DNA of 64,000 nucleotides from Leptidea sinapis (GCF_905404315.1 NC_066309.1:4464001-4528000); one strand, 5' to 3'; shown: positions 31,892 to 43,495, numbered from the stretch's first letter. Program-made: numbers and translations. The notes: generated from the sequence alone by a model not told the origin.

Positions 31892-32601
31892 TTACTGGGC
31901 GCTAACAATCTCGGCTACGACGGGAGCTTCAGTGGTCACGGGTTCTGGAGCAACAGGAAGATAGTTCCCCGACACGACAACTCCGTCGAGTCCCGCGGTG
32001 TATTTCTTGACGTAGAGCTTGCCGTCGTCTCCGATGTACGAGACCTCTCCCTCAACCACCAGGACATACTCGCTCGAGCCCTCCGCCACAGGCACCAGCC
32101 GTCCTCTCTCGGAGACCACGGTGCCTTCAGCGGTGACGTAGCGCAGCGCGTATTGTCCGAACTCGTCGTGAATCTCTTCGTGCTCCAGCGCGGGCAGAGC
32201 TCTCCGGGCTGCTACTGCTGCAGGGTCTACTGCTGATGAAGCTGCTGCAGGCCGCTGCTCTACCAGCAGCTCGATAGCGGGCGCACCCATTGTCGCGGCG
32301 ATCACGGAGCATACTATTACAAACTGTAACAAATATTAATACATTGTTTTCTGAAATTATATATATCCATTTTAATTTTTACCAAAATTCATGGAAGATG
32401 CGCTCTTACCAACTAAGCCAACCGTTCCAAGGACTAAGTCTCGCATCGTCCATGAATTTTGGTACAAATTAATTTGTATATTTTAACCCCAGAAGTGAGA
32501 AATGTCACTTAAAGATAACAAAATATATTTATATTTAAAAAATTATGCTTTTGATATTCACATAAAATTAAATATATTTAGATTCAACTTACCAATTTCA
32601 T
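31892..32601 (-). CDS. B1: cuticular-protein-like gene, divergent RR chitin-binding domain
   Basis: Two coding exons. Exon 1 is 32593-32601 (ATGAAATTG, donor GTAAGT). Exon 2 is 31892-32323 (acceptor ttgttacag). The product has 146 residues: signal peptide MKLFVIVCSVIAATMG, then an Ala-rich N-region, then a Rebers-Riddiford chitin-binding domain at about 57-127. The domain shows FGQYALRYVTAEG (58-70), GEVSYIGDDGKLYVKKYTAG (95-114) and GNYLP (122-126). Two positions are unusual: the aromatic residue after the G of the NG motif is Val118, and the Asp of the usual YxAD is Gly114. The tail is Pro/Val-rich. Expected role is a structural protein binding chitin in cuticle, by family. The intron is 269 nt and holds an S3 remnant. 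Exon 2 differs from B3 at 3 of 432 sites and from B4 at 5. Confidence 0.85.
32381..32515. mobile_element. Degenerate S3 remnant in the B1 intron
   Basis: It holds a decayed tRNA-like stretch (gctcttaccaactaagccaa) and the S3 tail words. An inverted repeat pairs 32381-32402 with 32442-32463 at 21 of 22 positions. It extends across most of the B1 intron. Confidence 0.6.
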
Positions 32602-32697
32602 TTTTATTTGAGTATATCTTCCTATTCTTGTTGATAGTAGATACAATTGTATCAACCAAAAAGCAAGCGAATAATAATCTTGTAGTTGTCAGTAATG

Positions 32698-32706
32698 TTT
32701 TATATA
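32698..32706 (-). promoter_or_regulatory. TATA box of B1
   Basis: TATATAAAA on the minus strand, 97 bp before the B1 ATG. The other B genes have TATA boxes 90-97 bp before their ATGs, which supports the exon-1 models. Confidence 0.7.
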
Positions 32707-33068
32707 GATGCAAATAAAGATTAGTGAGACCTTGCTAATGGATGATAAATTAATTACTTATTAACCATTAGTGAAATCATTATTGAACTAAATTTGTATG
32801 TTACGCAAAAATACCAATAGCAAATGTAAGAATGCATAAGGTATGCGGAAGGAATTTGATTTATTGCCAGAGATTATTTGGCAATAAAATGTTTAAAAAA
32901 AATGTATTGAGAAAACCGCAGAAAAGGTGAAAGAGTTTAGAAAAAACAAATTTTAAAGTAATTATTTCTAGAGTCATGATAATCTAATTAGTGTAACAAT
33001 TTAACTGGTGTAAGTTTTTAAAAAAGATCGTCCCCATGCGTAAATCATATATGGTTTTCATTGGGTGA
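32707..33068. other. Upstream region of B1, nothing else recognised
   Basis: AT-rich. It may hold regulatory sites that I cannot identify. Confidence 0.3.
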
Positions 33069-33240
33069 CTTTATATCTGTTCAAAGTCAAATAAAATGTA
33101 TTCAATTAGGCTTAAAATAAACCCTTTTATATATATTTAACCAATTTGGTTTACTCTATCTACTACATAAGTAGAGCTCGTGAGAAGAACGTACAATGAA
33201 CTCAACGGTCACTCTTTTCAATCAATAGGTATTTTACAAG
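33069..33240 (-). repeat. Dispersed repeat W, copy 1 (partner 40668-40855)
   Basis: Shared blocks aagtcaaataaa, gagctcgtgagaagaacgta and ttcaatcaatag, in the same orientation. Resembles the 3' end of a LINE read on the minus strand. Confidence 0.55.
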
Positions 33241-33371
33241 TGCTGTAAGATACATAACAAATTAGCCTGTAAGGTGCAGCATCCAAAATATGGATCGTGT
33301 TCAAAGTTAGAAGCGTTTCAAATATCATTTCATTTCATAAAAAGTTCATTACTTTTTTAGAATAAACTGCA

Positions 33372-33850
33372 AAAATATAAAGGCATAAAAGGCATAAAAG
33401 GCATAAAAGGCATAAAAGGCATTTATTTTCTCAAAAATTGATTCCTTTAGAATTCTTTTTGATGTCATTTCTTATACTACTAGATACTACTACCGCTTCG
33501 GAAACAAATGGCACTCTGAGAGAGAAGAAGCGGCGCAAGAAACTCTCCCAGCATTCTTTTTTCTGCGCTCTTTTCAATAAAAATATACAATATTGTACAG
33601 TCGCTATAAAATAATCACAATCTAGTCCCAGGCTGTCCGATCATTTAGATATTCAGCAGTGGAGTAATAGGATTTACGACAGAGCCATTTCTTTATAAAA
33701 CATTTAAATTTATTTATAGATAATGCCTGAACAGTGGCTGGGACTTTATTGTAGAAGTGTATACATTTACCCTTAAAGCTATTATGTATCTTATGAAGCC
33801 TACTAGAATTAGTTACAAGCAATCCCTTATTTCTAGTGTTATAATAATGA
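33372..33850 (-). mobile_element. CR1-like LINE (family X) 3' end with expanded tail repeat
   Basis: The minus strand encodes the end of the RT-linked protein (SSRLHKIHNSFKGKCIHFYN, ending SYYSTAEYLNDRTAWD), then the 3' UTR, then five copies of a 9-bp tail repeat. CR1-type LINEs end in short tandem repeats of this kind. Confidence 0.8.
33377..33421. repeat. 9-bp tandem repeat (aaaggcata), five copies
   Basis: Exact head-to-tail copies forming the 3' terminus of the LINE at 33422-33850. Confidence 0.9.
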
Positions 33851-34819
33851 AAATCACTATTAAGAGCAAAAAAAAACCTATAAAAACTTATCCTATAAAA
33901 GTCTTAGACTACGTCCCTAGTTGGCCGGGATTTAATTTGAGTTGAAATGATTAGCTAATAAGAGTTATCCTCATTAAATAAGTTACAATCAAAAGACTCC
34001 TACAATATTGGTACGAAATGTTACCATACATTTGCTTCTGGAATCTGGTTCTAATCTAATCAACCAAACAAAATCCACGAACAAAGGGGATTAACCATTT
34101 TTGGACCCAGCTGTTACAGAAATAAAGTACAGCGTTAAATATTCTTTATATTATAATGAACCTAAATCACAAAAAAATAAAATTAACAGTTGCTTAATAA
34201 GTAGAAAAAAAAATATTTTTGCAATGTATGTGTTTTTTGTTGGAATTATGCAATTTATAACATAAAATGGCTGAAGAGGCAATTAGTTAGTCTATGGAAA
34301 AACTTTATGTCAATGCACTGACCTCTACTATATACCACTGGACTGACGGCTGTCAAGATGCTTGTGTGCCCGTTTGATATTCGCCATTTTGGCGCTTTTG
34401 GCCATGTAGCGAGAGTCTGCGATAATACTAGTGATGACAACCTCAGCAAACATCGATAGATCATGGGAAACTATTTACAAAATTAGTTCTCTGGACTGGA
34501 CACAAAAAAGATGCTGTCTAACATATGGAACAGCCTGTCCAGTGGTAAGAGTTTATACAGGACAGTGGTAAGAGCAGTTGGTGGTTATTTTCTTTTTCGT
34601 TTTTTCGTCCAATAGCAGGACAGGGGAAGGGTTCGAACACATACAGCCAGTTGGCGTATTTTATTGTCATTCGCTGTGTTTATAGATTATACTCAGGTGA
34701 ATGTGTTTTACTATTACCTTCATCCTTATTTACAGTGATGTTTTTACGTCTTGTCTTACGTCATCACGGAACCTGATAACCTTGCTTTCACGAACTATTA
34801 CTTATTATATTTTACTTAG
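33851..34819. other. Intergenic, no supported gene
   Basis: AT-rich. A repeat-like stretch near 34250-34560 (ccactggactgacggctgtc) could not be matched within the window. Confidence 0.35.
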
Positions 34820-35460
34820 ATCATTTATAGGTCTAGATATACCATGGCAACTGAGAAAACGTCGAATAAAATAGACTTTAGAATTAACCTTTATTTTGAG
34901 CAAGACATTCAAGAGACGTCGCTTCATTGTGTGTCTTCTACCGCATTTATCACGGGGAGTGTTCCGAAGAGCTGTTTAACCTGATTCCTGCCGCCGAATT
35001 CCACCTTCGCACGACGCGCCACAGGTTAGAATATCATCCCCACCATCTGGATGTGTGGTGGTTCTCCACAGTTCGGTTTTCAAGAAGCTTTCTTCCACGT
35101 ACTACAAAGCTGTGGAATGAGCTTCCTTGTGTGGTGTTTCCGGGACGATATAACATGGGTAACTTCAAAAAAAGTGCGTACACCTCCTTAAGGGCCGGCA
35201 ACACTCCTGTGACTCCTCTGGTGTTGCAAGAGAATGTGGGCGGCGGTGATAACTTAAAACCAGGTGACCCGTACGTTCGTTTGTCCTCCTATTCCATAAA
35301 AAAAAGTCACGCACTCTAACACAATATGTCATACAAATCACGAGTGTAAGACGTAGCTTGTCACACACACTTAACTAATAATCCTGGCCTGTTTTTATCG
35401 GTTCTCTAACAGCAAGAGACTCTATCTAGACGTATAAATTATCTAAGATATTTTATTCAT
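34820..35460 (+). mobile_element. Family M inverted-repeat element split by a LINE fragment
   Basis: The left end (cttagatcatttataggtct) and internal block gaaaacgtcgaataaaatag at 34820-34914 join, across the LINE insertion, to the right half at 35309-35460 (agacgtagcttgtcacacac, gactctatctagacgtataa). Compare the intact copy at 61945-62180. Confidence 0.65.
34915..35308 (+). mobile_element. Jockey-like LINE C-terminal and 3' fragment
   Basis: The open frame at 34927-35319 encodes VFYRIYHGECSEELFNLIP, HLRTTRHRLEYHPHHLDVWW and FSRSFLPRTTKLWNELPCVV, the conserved end of lepidopteran Jockey-like LINE proteins. It is followed by the gtgttgcaagagaatgtggg UTR block and a poly-A end. Severe 5' truncation is typical of LINE copies. 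Confidence 0.8.
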
Positions 35461-35497
35461 TTTTATTTTGCCATTACATGATAATTATTTATTTACA

Positions 35498-35729
35498 CCT
35501 TTACACAAATTATCTTGCCCCAAATTAAGCATATAGCCTGTGTTATGGGTTACAAGACAACGCTATATTTTATACAATATACTTACTTAAACATACATAA
35601 ATACATACACATACACATACAATAAATACATGTCAACATCCATGACTCGGAAATAAACATTAATATTCATCATATAAATGCTTAGCTTAGTAGGTAGAAT
35701 CGCTAACCCCTGGGCTATACAGGTTGTCT
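35498..35729 (-). mobile_element. tRNA-derived SINE (family S2), copy 4, B box deleted
   Basis: The body is complete, but the gcacctaccgggattcgaac segment is missing, which removes the B box. Confidence 0.75.
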
Positions 35730-35910
35730 GTATATGAAAACGTATTTCTTGATTTTATTTCATTAGTCGAGAGAGTTATAAATTGAAAGTCGTATAAATC
35801 GATTAATGTAACATATTAGTTTAAATAACACACATTCATTAGCATAACCTAACTTTCGTATTGTTCCCATATCTTGATTATGCAATCTATAATCTAATAT
35901 AATCTATACT

Positions 35911-36148
35911 TCTATACTAATATTATAAAGAGCAAAAGATTTGATTGTTTGTTTCTTTGTATTGAATAGGCTCCGCAACTACTGAACCGATTTGAATAAT
36001 TCTTTCACTGTTGGGAAGCTACATTATCCCCGGTTGATATAGAGTACATTACATTTGCAAAAAAAATAGGGATCCCTACTAAAACTTCAATAATGTAATC
36101 CAAGATGTAAAAATATGTACGCGAACGACGTCGCGGGGTATCAGCTAG
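35911..36148 (+). mobile_element. Non-autonomous Helitron, first of a tandem pair
   Basis: Starts TCTATACTAATATTATAAAG and ends gtatcagCTAG. The interior is diverged from other copies. Confidence 0.75.
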
Positions 36149-36308
36149 TCTATACATATAAAAGAGAATATATGTTTGTATGTTCCTTAATAACTCCTTA
36201 AATATTCGACCGATCTCAATGAAATGTTTTGTAATAGATTCGTTGAAGCTCAAGGAAGGTTTACATATATAATTTATATGGCAAAACAACGTTTGCCAGG
36301 TCAGCTAA
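36149..36308 (+). mobile_element. Short Helitron directly after the first
   Basis: Begins TCTATACATATAAAAGAG at the base after the preceding CTAG and ends gtttgccaggtcagCTAA, a permitted CTRR end. Only 160 bp. Confidence 0.7.
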
Positions 36309-37469
36309 TTGTCAATAAAACTAAAATTAAAATAGTTTAAAACTTATATTTTTATCTAACGATACTAGTTTGGAAGTCGTAACAATTCATCAAAATTTGG
36401 GCTCAATGATGTATGTATTAATCATTGTTCGAAACACAGACAAATACTCCATCAAATAGATGAAAATAGTTCATTATCCCAACAGATATGTTTGAAGCGT
36501 TTAATCAAAAAGCAATCATATATCGTGAACTTGTAATGTCAAATATCCCTTAAACTGTTGTCAGTAAATATTGTTATGAATGTGTTACAATATCACGTCA
36601 ATTATATATTTTCTTGGCTTCAGCCAATCCATCTAGAATCTGGTTTTTACAATGCTTGAGAACAGATGGCTGTCACCGCTAAATAAAAGGATAAAAAAAG
36701 GTTTATGGATTCCTTACATTAAAAGTACAGATTGATACCTCAGTTCCAAAGAGTAATTCTGAAGAGGATTAAAAATCTATTCTAACTTTAATCGATTTCT
36801 AAGCAGATAAATTTTACTAAGATTTCATATTATGTTTTGATTTATAACTATATCAACTACTCCAATAATAAATATATATATATATGTATAATGTATGTTT
36901 TCTTGATTAGGTAACGTACTTTCGATATCAGTTAAAGTTTTTGATATCTGTAATAGTTACGGAATAACCGCATCACACTTAACGATCACATCCTGTATAC
37001 GTTTTCCTCTTGCTCGTTTGTCCTCCTATCTTTAGAATTATATAAATTGCAAACACAAAAATTATCATAACATTATTGAAGTTATACTTCTTTAGTCGCG
37101 TTATGAAAAAATTATGAGAGTGAAATTTTAAGATGCGCGCGCTTCACTGTAACACAAAAGTAACAGGTTGAAGTTGGTTATTAAAAAAATTTTGTACTCC
37201 AAAAAGACGCTCGAGGCACACATGCTTATTTCCTATTCCTCTGGTGTCCTCAAATTACGCACAACATTCTATAATAACTCGATTACGTAAAAGCTATAAT
37301 AATAAGTTCAGTTCGGTTGATATTTTCCACCTCAATAAACTCAAATTCAAAAATGAGATATTAAGAATATTAGTTGAAACATAATTTTATGATTTTATTA
37401 AGATAGTTCATTTCATGTTAGTTAGGTATCTTTTCATAGTTTAAATCCTGTGTTTTTATCACATTAAAA
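36309..37469. other. Intergenic, no supported gene
   Basis: AT-rich with a short TA run near 36870. Nothing assigned. Confidence 0.35.
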
Positions 37470-37577
37470 CGAATACACACACAAACACACACACACACAC
37501 ATACATACACACACACATACATACACACACACATACATACACACACACAGACACACACATACACCCACACACATGCG
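37470..37577. repeat. CA-rich microsatellite
   Basis: Mixed (CA)n and cacacacatacata units, about 100 bp. Likely length-variable. Confidence 0.95.
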
Positions 37578-38104
37578 TACATGTATATATAATTGTATAC
37601 TGACTAGCAAATATCCGAATACATTCATGGTGTTTTACTGTGTCGATTGCAAAATTAAGGCCTCTAAAATGTTAATCCCTTTTGGCTGTCAGATCATATT
37701 TATATGTATTAATTAAATATTTTTAAGAGCTTTGGATTATGTATAAATAAATAAATAAATGAAAATTCTGACGTTTGCGTCATTCGTTTTTTTTTGCAAA
37801 GGGTGCAAGCCCATACAGCCGCATTCATTATTTAATAATTAATTGTCAAAGCCATCTTTGCAAGATTATACAAAATTGTTCTTTCTAAAAACGTAGAATA
37901 GCACGAGACATAAATCATTTAATGATTTTTGCTTCGGTAGGCAAAAGAAGTATAACTTCTTGGGTGTATACATAAGTACACACACACTTTTTTTATTACA
38001 GACAATATTTTATAAGATCACTATTTACTGGGTGCTAACAATATCTACTGAAAAGACTTTGGAACTAGGAATAAATAAAAGAGAAAAATTTGATAAATAT
38101 TATT
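37578..38104. other. Intergenic, no supported gene
   Basis: AT-rich 3' flank of B2, nothing assigned. Confidence 0.35.
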
Positions 38105-38110
38105 TTTATT
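38105..38110 (-). terminator. Polyadenylation signal of B2
   Basis: AATAAA on the minus strand, 40 nt past the stop. The surrounding UTR aligns with that of B3. Confidence 0.65.
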
Positions 38111-38149
38111 ATTGAAACATTGGCAACATCGTTTTAACATGTATATTAT

Positions 38150-39025
38150 TTACTGGGGGCTAACAATCTCGGCTACGACGGGAGCTTCAGCGGTCACGGG
38201 TTCTGGAGCAACAGGAAGATAGTTCCCCGACACGACAACTCCGTCGAGTCCCGCGGTGTATTTCTTGACGTAGAGCTTGCCGTCGTCTCCGATGTACGAG
38301 ACCTCTCCCTCAACCACCAGGACATACTCGCTCGAGCCCTCCGCCACAGGCACCAGCCGTCCTCTCTCGGAGACCACGGTGCCTTCAGCGGTGACGTAGC
38401 GCAGCGCGTATTGTCCGAACTCGTCGTGAATCTCTTCGTGCTCCAGCGCGGGCAGAGCTCTCCGGGCTGCTACTGCTGCAGGGTCTACTGCTGATGAAGC
38501 TGCTGCAGGCCGTTGCTCTACCAGCAGCTCGATAGCGGGCGCGCCCATTGTCGCCGCGATCATGGAGAACATAATAATAAACTGTAACAAATAAAGTGCA
38601 TATTGTAAGTATTATAGTATATATTAAGAAGACTGACTTGTACAACCAGGGTCCGTTTTAATATTATATTAAAGGATATTAATTAAATGATCTATTTTAC
38701 ACTGCTATCGATAAAATAGTATCATAATAATAATTAGGGTTAGATTTTTCATTTAAACTATAACGCACTTGTTACAAAATATTGTTTACAAAATACCTAA
38801 GATTAAATTGACGAAGTGCTTAAATATTTAACGAAAATTTTTTACCTCCAAAGGGAATGTGTACTCTGGTATTCAATATAAAACAGATCTTGATAAAAAT
38901 TGATGACAAACGGATAAGCGATATCCAAAAATGGTTCATTTTTCTTTTAAAAGTAGTTGAAATGAAATACCAATCCCTTATGAATTTGTAATGAAAATTA
39001 TTACTATTTAACTTACCATATTCAT
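38150..39025 (-). CDS. B2: cuticular-protein-like gene, most diverged signal peptide
   Basis: Exon 1 is 39017-39025 (ATGAATATG, donor GTAAGT) and exon 2 is 38150-38581 (acceptor tttgttacag). The intron is 435 nt. The product has 146 residues. The signal peptide MNMFIIMFSMIAATMG differs from the MKLFVIVCSVIAATMG of B1, yet from Gly16 to residue 133 the protein is identical to B1. Ala134 replaces Thr and Pro145 replaces Ala near the C-terminus. About half of the 12 nucleotide differences from B1 lie in the first 30 nt of exon 2. The chitin-binding domain has the same unusual Gly114 and Val118. A conversion tract covering most of exon 2 but not its edges would explain the pattern. Same predicted cuticle role as B1. 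Confidence 0.85.
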
Positions 39026-39114
39026 ATTTATTTGAGTCCGTTTCTTTCTGTTCCTTAAGATATATTTCACCAAGAAGCAACTAGTGAATAATATTCTGTA
39101 TTTTCAAGTCAAAA

Positions 39115-39122
39115 TTTATATA
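39115..39122 (-). promoter_or_regulatory. TATA box of B2
   Basis: TATATAAA on the minus strand, 90 bp before the ATG. Confidence 0.7.
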
Positions 39123-39125
39123 CTT

Positions 39126-39693
39126 CCATTAATGAGGATTCTTATACGTAATGATAGTTAATGAAACATTACTGATTGATTTTAACTTGAATTTTCTCAT
39201 TAAGCTGAATTAAGAGATACTGCAATAAATTAATGAGGTGGTGTTGAAAGTAGAAGTTGCAAAGTTTTGTAACTTAATTGTGTATCAATACTTATATTAT
39301 TATTTTATTCTATTTCTATTTATTTATTATCTATTTATCTCATAAATACAGAGGTTGATGCATTTAAAAAAGTTTCGATTCCTTTTTCTGCATTGCAGTA
39401 GTATTTAGTTTGCCCTCTCTTAACTATGTATCCCACTTAACTCGTTAGGGAGATGGGGATGGCTGAAATCCAGCGCTGCATGAAATAATTATTTCAAAGA
39501 GCATAAGCTGAGCCTACTCCCCTTTGTCTTAATTTATGTTTACAATAAGTTGATTTTGTATATTTAAATTTACTTCAAGGCAATACATTTTATTGTTATT
39601 GCTATCTATTTACAATAACGTTAAATATTCATTTATATTTCCAATACTATGTGATTTGAATTGATGAAGAAAGAATAAACTACGTGACGTTTA
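39126..39693. other. Upstream region of B2
   Basis: AT-rich. It contains taatgagg twice (39130, 39229), a word also found just upstream of the B3 TATA box. A LINE 3' UTR-like block (atggctgaaatccagcgctg) lies near 39460. Confidence 0.35.
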
Positions 39694-39833
39694 ACCCCCT
39701 TATTCATAATGGTCCGCTAACTTTAAACAGCCGCTTAGGAGTATTTTTTCTCATTCTGACTTAGGTCAATAGAAGAAGGCAGAGTGAGAATAAGCAATGC
39801 TTTAAGTTAGCATAATATTATGAATAAGGGGGT
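39694..39833. mobile_element. 140-bp miniature inverted-repeat element
   Basis: Perfect 17-bp ends acccccttattcataat at 39694-39710 and 39817-39833 (inverted). The match continues imperfectly inside (gctaactttaa). TTA-rich flanks; the target duplication is unclear. Confidence 0.85.
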
Positions 39834-40667
39834 AATAAGTTAACTAGAGTTAAGGGCTCCTTCATAGGTCGTGGTATTAAATTATACAATAAAATACCAT
39901 ATAGTAAACTAGACTCACTGAGACCAAATTCAAGAAATATTTTAAAGCTTCTTTGACAAAGAAGGCTTACTGGTTACTATAGTATAGTAGATTATATAGG
40001 GGATAATGATGCATGGTTCTTGTTTGGCAGACCACCATAAATTATATAAAAAAAAATATGACAATAAGGGACGAGACGAGCAGGACGAAGTGTGCAAATT
40101 TATTAAATATAGTTTAATTCTGTATTAATTAATAATAGAAAAGGAGGAAAAATTAGGTCGAATACCTGATGGTATGTAATCAACGTATCCCAAGTACCCT
40201 AGTAACACCAGAGAAATCACCGGCCCTTTAGGAAGATCTACGCGATTTTTGTAAAGATACACGTCATCATATCGCCCCGCGGAGAAACTGGTTCCATTGT
40301 TTACTTGAACGTGGAAGAAATACGTTTTTTGAAACTGTACCCACAAGAATAAGTCATGCCAGACTTTTATTAATGTAGTTAATAAGGATTAATGTGGTAT
40401 AACATTGTATTTACGTATAACTGACCTTTATTAGGCCAATGCATGCGGATTAAGTAGATCAATAAAGTCAAATAGAAAGCTATACAAAGAGGTAACGTTG
40501 CCAGCTTCATGGGCACCTGACCTGCCGATAGCGATCTTAATGATATTTTCTATTTGTAATTAATTAATTTTGTTACACTTAAATAAGTCTTATTTTATTA
40601 TTTCTTTATAAATAGCGTTATTAATTATTAAGTCATCAGAAATAAATTAAAAAACTTGATTAGCTCT
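39834..40667. other. Intergenic with a RepA end fragment at 40052-40088
   Basis: Only the terminal gggacgagacgagcaggacg piece of RepA (minus) is recognised. A weak Jockey-like 3' tail (aacaccagag) lies near 40206. Confidence 0.5.
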
Positions 40668-40855
40668 TCAATAAAGTCAAAGTCAAATAAACTTAATTCA
40701 GTTAGGCTGAAACTAAGCGCTTTTGAATCGTCACTATAAATATTTCATTTTAATTACGACTGAATCTACCATAAGTTCGGAAAAAGTTGAGCTCGTGAGA
40801 AGAACATACAAGAAACTCAACGGCAACTCTTCTCAATCAATAGAATATCTTATAA
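40668..40855 (-). repeat. Dispersed repeat W, copy 2
   Basis: Matches 33069-33240: aagtcaaataaa, gagctcgtgagaagaacata and ctcaatcaatag. Confidence 0.55.
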
Positions 40856-41485
40856 TATTTATTTTATTTATTTTACTTTATACGACAAACCAACAATAAA
40901 ACGAAAAGACACACAGCAAAAATATCAATAACTGGCATGTACAAAAGATTTAGAAACATACAGATTATTTAAAGTAGTGTAACAAAAATAATTTTAATTT
41001 CTACAAATTAGCTCCCTTACGCAGGGAGTCAATGACATTATGACGAAAGCAGGTTGATGTGGTATTAAATAAATTGAGTTGCTGATTATTTTGAGAAACT
41101 GTATTAAATTTATTATTTTCTATACAAAATAATTAATAAAGAATAAACTGTATGAATATTAATTATCCTACATTGGATGCATCAACCTTTAGAGATTGAG
41201 TTCATTGTTTGTGTAAAGATATTATTATAAATAACGTTTCTTCTTCCCATTTGCGTCATAAAAAATAAATTTAAGTTTAGTTCAGATCTTCAAAAAGTAT
41301 TACTATACTACTACTACTAATCTGGCTACATTATACGAAAATAATTATTCAAATCGCACTAGTAGAATCAAAAAAGAAACTTGTACACATTCTAAAAGGC
41401 CGCACATACTTATTACAGATTACTAATTTCTTTTAACCCCATTTATTTATATTTTTTTCTGTATGCTTAACTCATTTTTTTTAAC
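40856..41485. other. Intergenic, no supported gene
   Basis: AT-rich, nothing assigned. Confidence 0.35.
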
Positions 41486-41740
41486 AATATGTTATGTTTT
41501 TAATGTGATAACCCTCACTTCTAGGATTAATACACAAATAAAAATTGAAAAACAAAATTTTATGAACGATGCGGGATTCGAACCCACGACCTCCGGCGTT
41601 CCGTGCCGGTGCTCTAACCAACTGAGCTAACCGTTCGAGTACCGCCACGTTATAAAATTCTGTTTGCTTTGTTCAACTCTCAGGATGTGGCTTCATCTAC
41701 AGGATCTACTTTACAGTTGATAACCTGCTCAACCCCAATA
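41486..41740 (-). mobile_element. tRNA-cloverleaf element (family S3), truncated by RepA
   Basis: The tRNA-like part is at about 41571-41640 (minus). The body stops at ctcaacccca where RepA begins, so the two elements are joined directly. Confidence 0.75.
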
Positions 41741-41993
41741 GTAATTGATACGCTCTGCCCATTACAATGCAGTGCCGCTCAAGATTCTAGTAAACACCAA
41801 AAATTAGGCACTAGAAATGTGCTCGTCACCTTGAGGCAAGATGTTAAGTCTCATTTGGCCAGTAATTTCAATAGCTACAGCGCCCTTAAGACCGAAACAC
41901 AGTAATGCTTACTACACTTTACTGCTTCACGACGGAAATAGGCGCCAATGTGGTACCCATAATCTAGTCGGCATCCTGTGCAAAGGAGCCTCC
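41741..41993 (-). mobile_element. RepA, truncated at its 3' end
   Basis: Starts in the taattgatacgctctgccca region and runs to ggagcctccaact. Confidence 0.75.
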
Positions 41994-42206
41994 AACTCAT
42001 TCTAACTAATTCATTGCTACTTCGTTTACACAAGTATATAAAATATTAGTTTGTAGTATTGTCTAATAAGAGTATGTAGTCGTTTTGTAAGTTATAAAGC
42101 TTAGTGATTATTATATTAATTTCTATAGCTTTTTTGATTTATGGTTTATATCGTTACCTTTTAATTAAAAGTATTGTATATTTTTTGGAAAATTCATTGG
42201 TGAAAC

Positions 42207-42360
42207 CTGAGAGTTGAACAAAGCAAACAGAATTTTATAACGAGGCGGCACTCGAACGGTTAGCTCAGTTTGTCAGAGCACCGGCACGGTACGCCGGAGG
42301 TCGTGGGTTCGAATCCCGCATCGTTCATAAAATTTTTTTTTCAAATTTTATTTGTGCATT
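42207..42360 (+). mobile_element. tRNA-cloverleaf element (family S3), short copy
   Basis: It has the gagagttgaacaaagcaaac block, the cloverleaf at about 42259-42328 and the tail. It is opposite in orientation to the S3 copy at 41486-41740, forming an inverted pair about 500 bp apart. Confidence 0.75.
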
Positions 42361-42607
42361 GGTGAAAGGGTTAGTTTTAAGTATCACGCATCCTGTGAGT
42401 CTTCTGGTGTTGGTGACATTGTGCGCATATTAAGTACATCACGCATTGCATATTTTAAATGTAAGCGCTAAGAAATATATGGAGATCATTGACGTTCTAT
42501 ACATAGAGATTTATAGGTATTGTGTTCTATCAACCATGTCAGATAGTTAATATAGTTTATTTATCTACTATAATCGTACTTGCTTAGTAGTTGATTATCC
42601 TAATTTG

Positions 42608-42925
42608 CCTAGTGGGAGGCACCTTTGCACAGGATGCCGGCGAGATTATGGGTACCAGAACGACGCCTATTTCTGCCGTGAAACAGTAATGTGTAAACAT
42701 TATTGTGTTTCCATCTGTAGAGCGCCGTAGCTGGTGAAATTACTGGGCAAATGAGATTTAACATATTATGTCTCAAGGTGACGAGTGCAATTGTAGTGCC
42801 GCTCAGAATTTTTGAGGTTTTTCAAGAATCCTGAGCGGCACTGCATTGTAATGGGCAGGGCGTCAATCAATTACCATCAGCTGAAAGTCCTGCTCATCTC
42901 GTCCCTTATTTTCACAAAAAAAAAG
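42608..42925 (+). mobile_element. RepA, full length
   Basis: From ctagtgggaggcacctttgc to cgtcccttattttcacaaaa with an A run. Confidence 0.85.
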
Positions 42926-43075
42926 GCTAAGGCGTCTTAACTAAACTTGTGAGTGCGCCTCAGGCTATGATATTTGGAAAACCCTTATTAAGTCCTATTT
43001 TGTTCTGTTTATTTATTTGTTTTTAAAAACTTACTTCGTCATCTTTTTATTCATTTCACCTGGTCCGCTCTCTTG

Positions 43076-43495
43076 TCTTTCCCGTCGCGCTCTATGGAGC
43101 TGAAACTTGGACCCTGAAATCGACTGACAGACAACGGATTGATGCGTTTGAGATGTTGTGCTGGCGCCGCATGCTAAGGATACCATGGACGGCTATCCAC
43201 AGGGAGCAGTCCACGTCTATCCACTACATGTCTGCAGCGGATCATGAGATACTTTGGCCACATTGCACGACGCGGTGCTGATAACCTAGAACGTCTGCAC
43301 ACAGGGTAAATTGAGGGGAAGAGACCAAGAAGCCGGAGCCCAGTACGCTGGTCTGACCAAATATCCGAGGAGACTAACCAACCCATCACCATCGCACTCC
43401 ACCATCCGACAGACCGAAACAGATGGAGGAAAGCTGTAGACGAACTTAAGCGGAGTCACGATCCTCAGCAATGAGGGAACGACTGTGAAGAAGAA
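43076..43495 (+). mobile_element. RTE-like LINE C-terminal fragment (subfamily 2)
   Basis: Translation VALYGAETWTLKSTDRQRID followed by AFEMLCWRRMLRIPWTA is the conserved region after the RT of RTE-type LINEs. Further on, the frame is broken. It ends in a gaagaagaagaag run. Inverted copy at 30010-30420. Confidence 0.8.

Noticed and set aside
31829..32243. Plus-strand open frames antisense to B1, and the same over the other B copies
   Set aside because: They mirror the conserved GC-rich exon 2. They have no signal peptide, splice context or domain, and exist only because the minus-strand gene is stop-poor in that frame.
32324..32332. Start of B1 at a TTG giving MLQ... (also MFQ... in A1-A3)
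   Set aside because: These codons are the last bases of the intron (ttgttacag, ttgtttcag). The real start is ATG in exon 1 for B genes, or the ATG just after the acceptor for A genes.
37470..37577. CRISPR-like array or telomeric repeat
   Set aside because: It is a simple CA/CATA microsatellite without spacers. The genome is eukaryotic.
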